Shown here: one piece after another, positions 56,361-64,000 of the stretch
How the letters are laid out: every line of letters begins with the position of its first letter
Numbering within the stretch: the first letter of the stretch is position 1
NCBI GenBank assembly: GCA_902805475.1
Contig: CADCSX010000008.1
Location: forward strand, 434,001-498,000
Length of the DNA: 64,000 bases
DNA from: Entonaema liquescens
Taxonomy: Eukaryota; Ascomycota; Sordariomycetes; Xylariales; Xylariaceae
Reading direction: 5' to 3'
Notes under the pieces: model-generated
The model's input: only the letters and a program-made list of their open reading frames with translations
Databases searched by the model: none
Told to the model about the DNA's origin: nothing
Program-made: the position numbers and the translations under genes

Positions 56361-57874
56361 GTTAGCTACGGCACGTAGCAAAGTTCAGAGGCGGAAGACA
56401 AGCTTCCAACCTCTTACGGTACATGTAGTTGAATTTTCTTAACGGATTCCTTTCAGATTGGGAGTTTTGCTATGTATGAACAAAAACTAACAAAGAAAAA
56501 AAAAAGTAACTATTATTACCAATCCTAGGCTACCCGGATTCCGTAAGCCAAGATCAATGACGATAGATATATTATTCTTATCTCAAAAATCTTATCTCCG
56601 CCGACACCGAACCGGCCGGTACAAGTCCGTCCCGTCGGTATAATAGGTACCTCATATACAAGCTTACCTAATGTATAAACAGCTTTGACCACCTTTACTT
56701 GCATATCCGGATCTTACGCCCGTCAAAGCCGATCCTTTAGTAGCCCGAAGATGGATCCTCTAGTCTAGAGTCTAGAGCTTAGAAGTAACTCTTTTATATT
56801 TGGAGCATTAGTTAACTATATGTGTAGTTAAATCTTCTAGGTTAGGAATTGAATTTATAGCTCAACACCAATCCATGAAATTCTCTAGGCTACTTCTATA
56901 ATTAAAATCAAACCCAATTAGACTGGCCAGGCAGATATGGCATAACTACTTTAAATACCAAAACACCTAGTTAAGTTGCTAGGATCCACGACATCCTTTT
57001 CGAGACTGGATGAAAAAGATGAGAATCAAGTTTCATGTTAACTTCTGACTCGCCTGAAGACCATCCCTGCAATCTGAGGCTCTGCATCAGAAGCCCGCAC
57101 TACGCGCACTACGCGTAGATCATGCGTTTGGTCTACACTGGGATCCGGACAAGTCAGTTTGAGAAAGCTGACGCATGATGAAACGCATGCTACGTATTTC
57201 TCCCAGTTCAAGAGGAAATCAGAATTGCATTTATCCAATTCTATATATCGAAGGTACAATAGAAGTTGGTGACGAAAGTGACGAAACCTCCGTTAATGAG
57301 GTTTCTCGTATTGTTCAGTCTAACTAGTCAACTTGCTAGTATATAATGCCGACTTTGGTTGATGATCGAAAGTCACGTAGGGCTATCTTGTAGATAGGAT
57401 CTTTGCGTTCAAGTTAAATTGTAGAAGTTAGTTAGTTGGTTAATCTGTACGATGAGAAGCGATACTCATGTAACAGATATACGCATGAATTGTGGCTTGT
57501 GATCTGCAAGGTGATAAGCTTCAGAGAATTCGTGATTTGCAATGAGTTACCAGACTATGACGAGATGATGCAGACCGATCCAACTGGCTCAGAAGCGATA
57601 AGTTATATTCCCAACGTCCAACGACCAACGTCCAACGCTCGTAATCTTTTTCAATGTTTGCTTTCTTGGCAGGGGTAAGATTAGGAAATACGAAAATGTT
57701 TAAAAATGACTTTATTTTAAATCACGTTTCTGTGTTATGCTACGAGGTAAGTTTTGATTGATTAAAAATTATTATAGCTGAATAGGTATAACGTAACAAA
57801 CGGGAAAGGAGGTAGTCTACACTTGCTGAGATAAACTAGAACGTTCGTCATTTTTCACTACTCTTATCCCCCAA
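56361..57874. other. Intergenic, no gene seen
   Basis: About 1.5 kb between the ABC1 kinase start and the reductase stop. Small frames at 57038-57259 and 57436-57678 have no recognisable homology. It presumably contains the kinase promoter. Confidence 0.6.
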
Positions 57875-59021
57875 TTACACCCGACTTTCCTTATTACCTG
57901 AGTCTCCGAATTTACGACCCCAGTTCCTGACTTTCTTATCCATGTCCCCCCTGACAAACACCATAACAATCGCCAACAGACAAGCTAGCAACCAATCCCC
58001 TAGCCCTTTGAAAAAGCCACCCCTGATACTGCCCCCTAACATACTACGCTGCACCAATGCTGTCAGGAAGTCCGTCGTGATAAGTTCGTGGCCGCTCTCT
58101 AAGGCCTTAATGCTCTTGCGCGCAATGGCGTCCGGTGATTGCGGTTCGTCATCTTCCTCAAGCAGCTTCGTAATGTCGGGCTTGATCCGGTTCTCGGCGT
58201 CGAACGATTCCCCCGTAATCCCAGAGGGGAATATTGTGTGAAACCGGACAGGGGGCTCATGGGGGTGCGCTGCTGCGTAGAGGTTCATCTCCTGGGACAG
58301 CGAGTCACAGAGAGATCGCAGAGCTGCTTTGGCCGGGCTGTAAGGGGAATAGCCGGTGAAAGAATAGAAGGCCAGGAAGGAAGCGGTAAAAATAACGTGG
58401 CGCGCGGGTGATGGTGTGGCTTTGGTGGAGCTGGTAGTATTGTCTGGAGTGGTGCCTATCGTCTCTTTTCCCGAGGGCTTCTTCAACCATTGTGTCAAAA
58501 CCGCATGTGTTATATACAAGGCGGTGAAATAATTATTATTCATCTGATACTGGAACTGGGATATCGGCGTATCGACGAACAAGGTGGGATGAGTGCTCCC
58601 GGCGCAGCACCACACGATGTCCGGTGGGTTCCCCGAGTTCCACGAAATCACTTCATCAATGACGCGTGTAGCTTCTGACGGCGATGTCAGATCAGCAGGT
58701 ATTGCAATGAAGCGCTGGGTTTGGGGAGTTTTCGCTCCTTGCTGTGGTCGCGTTAGTTAGGATTGATGATATTTGGCATTTGGTGAACTTGCTCGTATAT
58801 GCTCGACCCCTCGAAGCAATCTCTCCTCATCGCGTGCAATCACGGCGATGTTTGCACCCTTCTCGGCAAGCTGTCGTCCGACAGCTAGGCCCATACCCCG
58901 TGAGCCGCCGGTGAGGACTACCGTCTTGTTAAAATATTAGCATCGTAATTTATATAGTTTCAATGGACAATGGATCAGTACGTACTCGGCCCTCGACAGG
59001 GAATTGAGTTTTTGGAGACAT
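57875..59021 (-). CDS. TSC10: 3-ketodihydrosphingosine reductase
   Basis: Short-chain dehydrogenase that reduces 3-ketodihydrosphingosine to dihydrosphingosine with NADPH, the second step of sphingolipid synthesis, on the ER membrane. Exons 59021-58986, 58924-58793 and 58741-57875 give 344 aa. The cofactor motif TGGSRGMG is at 17-24. PDIVWCCAGSTHPTLF is the family's NAG-equivalent region, catalytic Ser177 lies in FTASFLAFYS, and YSPAK (190-194) supplies catalytic Tyr and Lys. EELITTDFL-type sequence appears as HELITTDFLTALV, followed by LGGSIRGGFF and a C-terminal membrane segment WLLACLLAIVMVFV. The second intron uses a GC donor (GCAAGT) with CTAAC branch site and CACAG acceptor; this is the only arrangement that keeps the frame. 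The C-terminal anchor suits an ER protein. A 9-bp repeat lies in its leader. Confidence 0.93.
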
Positions 59022-59737
59022 GATTACCGCTCACGGAAATCTCTTGGAGATCTCTTGGAAGCGAAAGCTTGAATGGTGGGGATATTAAAAAGACGAAAAA
59101 GACGAAAAAGACGAAAAAGACGAAAAAGACGAGAAGGCGAAAATAAAAGGAGTGAATTAGATCTTAAAAGGGATAAGGCGAAGGGACGAGGGGCCTGCCC
59201 TTAGCAGCCTTAGATGATAGGATGGTAGTACGATTTATTAATTGATTTAATTGATTTAATTGAGCATGCAGTTGCCAGGTATATTAGGTACATATCTCTC
59301 TCATCTCATATATTATTTATGTAGGTATTTAGGTAGGCTGTCAGGTAACACTAGAACTAACAACATTACTGAACAACTGAACAACTGAACAATATTGTAA
59401 CCACACATCTCCATCATCCCATCATTTAATTGATCTATTCTCCAAGCCCCTCACTCCAATGTGCATGCTCATGCACGTAAGCGTGGAGAGTCGGGACATC
59501 ACAGGTCATGTCTACCCATCCATCAGACGCAGCCTCACCTATAATTAGTCTAGGTGGTATGTTGGAGGTCATCAAGAAGAGGTTGAGTATGGGTATATCA
59601 TCCCACTTAGGAACACCAGGGGCTATACTCCTTTGCACGCTGCCATGATGTTCCCTACGTGATCATTATTCCCATCTAATCTCAAAGCGAAATCCCCCTT
59701 CGTATCCTCACCGAGTATTCATATCTCTATCCCTGTC
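59022..59737. other. Divergent promoter region of TSC10 and PTH11-like gene
   Basis: About 700 bp with no gene seen. It contains the AAAAAGACG repeat, TTGATTTAA repeats near 59240 and a TAGG motif near 59330. A 67-codon frame at 59435-59638 is not supported. Confidence 0.6.
59087..59133. repeat. 9-bp tandem repeat (AAAAAGACG)n
   Basis: Five to six copies of AAAAAGACG in a row, the last slightly changed. On the TSC10 strand the repeat reads CGTCTTTTT, a pyrimidine-rich tract about 65-110 bp upstream of its ATG, in the likely leader or promoter. Confidence 0.8.
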
Positions 59738-60992
59738 ATGGATCAGGATACAAATACAAATCTGGGAGTAGGGGCAGTAATGGCTTTCTTATCCATTGCA
59801 TTCGTTGGAATGCGATTCTATGCGCGGCATATAAAGAAAGCTGGCCTCAAGTGGGATGATTGGCTCATACTGACGTGTCTGTTGACTATGATCGCAACGG
59901 ATTTGCTAGCCATATGCGGTTTGTATACCAAGCACTTCATATATCATTGCCGATAAAAGCTTGTTTTCAATAACACCTAATGCTTCTCTTTTAGCCCTCG
60001 TGGGAAACCCGAGCGGACCTGAAGTGGCCACAGTAGAACACGATACGGACGAGTACACGCCGGCAGACGTTCAATACACCAAACTTAGCTACATCGCTAC
60101 TGTTCTGTACTTCACCATTGCTTCCACGATGAAGCTGTCCATATTGCTCATGTATAACCGACTATTCTCTGCCAGCAAGTCGTTTCGGCTTCAGGTCGTT
60201 ATCCTATCTGGGGTTGTGGTCAGCTTTTGGATTGGGTGTACAATAGCCAACTTGTTGGACTGTATCCCCATCAAGTATACGTGGATTAATAGCCTAGCCG
60301 ACCCAGAATACTGCATCAACTACAATATATACTGGTTTGCGAGCGGTATATGTGAGGCTTTCATAGACGTGTTGATTCTCCTATTGCCCATCAGAGTGGT
60401 CCTCGGCTTGCAGTTGAGCTGGCATCAGAAGATCGCCGTAGCGTCTATATTTCTGCTCGGTGCATTGTAAGTTACCTTCCCCTTGCCTTTTGGTCAATCC
60501 CTTCTCCTTGTACCAACGAGCAACTGACGAAACACAAGTGCTATACTATCTGGTCTTCTTAAAGCCATACTGGGATATGTCCCCGGAAGTCGTGAGCCTT
60601 CATTCATTAGAACTCAGTTATGGACAACAATCCACTGCGGTACTGGCATTATATGTGCCTGTCTTCCGGTTTGCTGGCCCCTGCTATCTCGATTTGGGAA
60701 TCTCATCTCGAAAACGTGGCCTCGAGTTATATCATTTCAGAAACTGCGTGATAGCTTTAGCAGTTCGTCTATGCAAGGGAGGAGTAGACCACTGGAGGAT
60801 ACTACCTCGGACTTTGAGCGATATTCAATCGCCGGTGAGCTAGGGCACGGTGCACCGAGTAATACTGGTGATGAGGGGTTATTGTCGCCATTAGGGGGAA
60901 ATAGAGACGGGCAACATGATGGTAGTATGAATCAATACCATTACTACCCATCAGTGGGACCAGAACATAGAGATATTGTATCCCCAGTATGA
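59738..60992 (+). CDS. PTH11-like integral membrane protein (fungal rhodopsin domain)
   Basis: Seven-span membrane protein of the large ascomycete PTH11-related family, thought to include surface-sensing receptors; its ligand is unknown. Exons 59738-59918, 59995-60466 and 60539-60992 give 368 aa. It begins with a short outside tail, then GVGAVMAFLSIAFVGMRFYAR and WDDWLILTCLLTM, the R-Y-A-R and WDDW motifs being typical. YFTIASTMKLSILLMYNRLF and WIGCTIANLLDCIPIKYTW follow, with CIN before the next span. The last join gives LGAL-type helix LLGA-FAILSGLLKAI. The C-terminal tail (about 280-368) is polar, Ser/Gly-rich and cytosolic by the usual topology. No CFEM domain is present at the N-terminus. 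Donors are GTTTGT and GTAAGT. It is divergent from TSC10. Confidence 0.9.
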
Positions 60993-61599
60993 GGTAGCAG
61001 AACAATATTATTAAATGGAAATCTGAGAAACGAATGAACAAGCGTTAACTTCGAAGCACGTGGACATAAAATAAAGAGTAAATATTCACACCCCCCGCCC
61101 TTTTCCTTGTTCGTCCTTATTCGCGAGTACCATAGTAGTTGTGGCTTAAGTCACATGAAAATAGATGGGTTTTCGTTTTATTAAAATTAACCTTTCGGTT
61201 TTTTTTTTTTTTTTTTTTTTTTTTTATTAACTCACCGACATTCTTTTTAAGACATGTTTGCATCTAATTACTGGAACCACCGAGATGACGGTGTTACCTG
61301 ACGGATTCGCCTAACAATGGTCCTTCAACATTTCCAATGTATCCTCGAAGAGAACATCCAACTTTACGATACGCTTTGGAAATTATATCGAGTCTAAGTG
61401 CTTCGTAATCTACCTTGTACACGGATCAGTTGGGAGGTTATGACGTAAGTACTCGGTATAAGTGATCTGTCATATCAATACCTAGTAGTGGGCAAGGTAG
61501 GAATAACAAAAGACAGTCAGCCCGGTTGAGCATTTCCCCGAATTATCAGGATATTCATTGAATGTGATGTGATTTACCAAGATGATTTACCAAGATAAT

Positions 61600-61917
61600 T
61601 TACCAAGATACCAAGAATACGCCAACGGCAAGTCCCGCGATAACCAAGTTTAAGCCTATCTGTAAATCTGCTGCTGCAGCTCGGCTTTCTAAGTTACGGG
61701 TAAGCTGCCAGCTCATCGCAATTCCATCAATCGAACGTGCAGAGACGGGAGCCGCTTGTAAAGCCTTATTCCGACGTTGACTTGGGTTGTCCTCGTAGCT
61801 CGTTACAATAGTAAGGCGAAATCGCCCTCCGGTCCTACGATCCACCACATCCTGTCGTAAAGCATAAGGATGAGAGGGGGGAGAGAATAACACAATAGTT
61901 AATATAGATAAGTACAT
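61600..61917 (-). CDS. Possible small membrane protein
   Basis: A 105-codon frame with a hydrophobic N-terminus resembling a signal peptide and a C-terminal hydrophobic segment (IGLNLVIAGLAVGVFLVSW). I do not recognise it. The even, protein-like composition is its only support; it may be a terminal exon, a remnant or chance. Confidence 0.2.
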   Translation of the reverse strand: MYLSILTIVLFSPPSHPYALRQDVVDRRTGGRFRLTIVTSYEDNPSQRRNKALQAAPVSARSIDGIAMSWQLTRNLESRAAAADLQIGLNLVIAGLAVGVFLVSW

Positions 61918-62019
61918 GCTTAGCGTGTCTTGGAAATCCCTATATAGGCTTAGAAGTTGGTATTAGCATTGACATTGAAAAGCCACATGGATAAAGAAAG
62001 CTTATTATAACACGACAAT

Positions 62020-62055
<36 letters not shown>
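62020..62055. repeat. 7-bp tandem repeat (TCTCAAC)5
   Basis: Five consecutive copies of TCTCAAC in intergenic DNA between the PTH11-like gene and RIM9. No function is evident. Confidence 0.8.
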
Positions 62056-63425
62056 AAAAGAAAACAATCCCGTCATGGACTCGACAATCGGAACTGTAAC
62101 ACCATGTCTCATTATATGGAGATATTTCGGGTTACCTTTGTTAGTATTAGTTAGCTAACATCAAACGATAAGGCGATGTTTGCAGGTGGAGCTGAATCTC
62201 TCCCGGGATGTTACGCCGAGTTACTACGCAGCGTATAACTATGCAGTACTTCTTGCGTCTTTGCGTCTTTGCATCTTGCGTCTTGCGCTACTGTAGAACT
62301 CGGTGATGCACATGTGGGCTGTTATGTAGTAGTGACGAATTCCAGGTTCAATCTGCCCGGAATGATGCTCTGTAAGAAGTTAGAGAGTATTTTCCATCTC
62401 GAGGGAATATTAGGAATAAGGAAAAAATGCATTAAGGTTAGCCGTATTGGGCAGATCGTATAATTAAGATTCTTCTAAGACTTTTAAGTCCCATCGGCTC
62501 CGTTAGGGGCCCCGTTAGCACTGATCCTGACTAGCCCTGGCGCTAATTCCCTACGAACCGTTAGGCAGGTACGGTACCCCACTGTCCAGACGCAAAACGT
62601 CGGGAAGTCAGGGGAGTTTGTAGGGGGAATGCGCGAGCAAAGCGGGCAACAATACATTAAGTAGTAGGTACATCAATGAAAGCAATGCTTAAAGCAAGCT
62701 AAGCCACTCTCTCTAATCGGTCTTGCAGGGGACCCACTAATCTAGTCCATGACCTGCAGTTGGTAGGGTTGGGTTCAAGGTCCACCAAATTGCGCGAAAG
62801 TCCCCTTTGTTCAACCAACCCGCAAGTGAAGAAGGTACGCTACTTAGATTCTAGTCACGCTCCCCGTGCCGCCCGCCCAAACAAATCTCATCAAGCGCTC
62901 TCCTTCCAATCAAACTCCATTTCTTCTACTCTAAGTCGAATTTCCGATCTTCAACAACCCATTCACCAACTGGCACTGCCACCACAGTCGGCGTAACACA
63001 TCCGCGCCACTTGGTTTGATTGATTTTATCCTAATCGCCCTCAGTCACTCGTTTCTGGAAAGCGTGCTAGGTTGACAGTTACAACAACGAGAGGAAGATC
63101 AAAGGGGAGGGATTCGAGAATCCTTCGTAGAAAGAGTTTACAACACCGGTCATTTAGGACAGTCTTGGGGGTTGTGCGCAGCGAACAGAGTCGGTATAAC
63201 GGGACGAGAAACTACAAAATCAATTAGATTCGAAGACACATCGATCTACATGTCGCCAACATCGATATCGATATACTTCAATTGCTCGCCTTCGCATGCA
63301 CAATCGCATTGTTACCTTTAAAACTTACTAAACTCGAACCCCGGACCCGAATTCGATTGAACGCAAGCGAATACTCCAAAAGGCGTCGCGGCTCGTTTGA
63401 GTCGGCGCGCTACTAAGCCGTCATC

Positions 63426-64000
63426 ATGTTGCGACCAGCTACACCTCTAACGGTGCTGCTCTTCGCAGCCTTCGCCATGCTACTACTCGCCGTCCTGTCG
63501 ACTCCTATTATTAAAGCGATTCCTTTAGGTACATACAAAGGCGTAAACTTTGGGGTCTTCGGGTATTGTGAAGCAAACGGTAATTGTAGCCCAATAGAGA
63601 TTGGATATGATACATGTATGCTCGCCTCCATAAACCTGATTCCTATTCAGGAAATTATGAATTATATCTAACCTATTTCTAGCAAAAATCTATTCTCCTA
63701 CGGACTCGGCTACCTTCGATTTGCCTTCTACGACGCGGACGACTCTTTCCGCTATCCTCGTTGTTCATCCCGTTGCCTGTCTCCTTACCTTGGTGATGCT
63801 GGTACTTGCCATTGTCGCCCACCTTCATTCCCCTTCTCATTCGTCACGTTATTTGTTGCTACTTTTTATCTTCGGCATCATTACATTTCTAGTATGCCTC
63901 CTTGCCTTTTTAATCGATGTGTTACTTTTCGTTCCCCATATGGCCTGGGGCTCTTATATCGTCTTGGCTGCTACAATTCTTGTATTCTTGAGTTTCATTA
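63426..64000 (+). CDS. RIM9: pH-response regulator PalI/Rim9 (5' part)
   Basis: PalI/Rim9, a SUR7-like four-span plasma-membrane protein that helps the PalH/Rim21 sensor in ambient-pH signalling to PacC. Exon 1 (63426-63615) encodes MLRPATPLTVLLF, a first span, then ATPIIK-type sequence STPIIKAIPLG and GVFGYCEANGNCSPIEIGY, the conserved Cys-containing extracellular loop of the family. An intron (63616-63682, GTATGC donor, TCTAG acceptor) leads to exon 2, which continues open to the window edge: LSAILVVHPVACLLTLVML (span 2), LLLLFIFGIITFLVCLLAFL (span 3) and VPHMAWGSYIVLAATIL (span 4 start). The gene is cut off by the window; the long Pro/Gly-rich cytosolic tail of filamentous PalI would lie beyond. 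The frame is intact. Confidence 0.92.

Larger units (their letters stand above)
60993..63425. other. Intergenic, probable RIM9 promoter and leader
   Basis: About 2.4 kb. A T26 run lies near 61200-61226. A repeat of TTTACCAAGAT occurs near 61571-61612 and a TCTCAAC array at 62020-62055. No gene beyond the weak frame at 61600-61917 is seen; the last 400 bp are probably the RIM9 leader. Confidence 0.55.

Overview
The window is nuclear DNA of a filamentous ascomycete (Pezizomycotina). Evidence: genes are split by short introns (about 47-215 nt) with GTANGT donors and CTAAC-type branch sites. Fungus-specific families are present: a HET-domain protein, a PTH11/rhodopsin-like membrane protein, PalI/Rim9 and a fungal septin-like GTPase. 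An 11-kb block has been stripped of G and C in the way repeat-induced point mutation (RIP) does. I cannot name the genus from sequence alone.

Left third (1-25.5 kb), accessory: a HET-domain protein with two membrane spans (minus), a flavin monooxygenase (minus), a gene-free AT-rich block (about 6.64-17.69 kb) with several decayed tandem repeats and one tRNA-like GC island, then two cytochrome P450 genes, one pisatin-demethylase-like (minus) and one CYP505-like heme domain without a reductase (plus). The 3.7 kb between the P450s has no recognisable gene.

Right two thirds (25.9-64 kb), mostly conserved housekeeping genes: MIC19 (MICOS), TYW3 (wybutosine synthesis), eIF1/SUI1, TRM44 (tRNA-Ser Um44 methylation), SEC21 (COPI gamma), an ethanolamine/cholinephosphotransferase, an AP-1-type bZIP factor, an unrecognised Pro/Ser-rich protein, a septin-like GTPase, a mitochondrial ABC1/ADCK-type kinase, a 3-ketodihydrosphingosine reductase, a PTH11-like seven-span protein, and the 5' part of PalI/RIM9 running off the right edge. 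Three translation-related genes (TYW3, eIF1, TRM44) are adjacent. Lipid functions recur (phosphatidylethanolamine/choline, sphingolipid, and the ABC1 family), but no cluster logic is evident.

Exon joins were worked out by hand from splice signals, frame and family fit. Most give intact frames. Three do not resolve cleanly: the middle of TYW3, the C-terminus of MIC19 and one join in the ABC1 kinase. The points most worth a second look are the AT block (a possible centromere-like or RIP-heterochromatin island with strand-biased base loss and a surviving Pol III-type element), a two-copy hairpin element outside it, and several odd splice arrangements.
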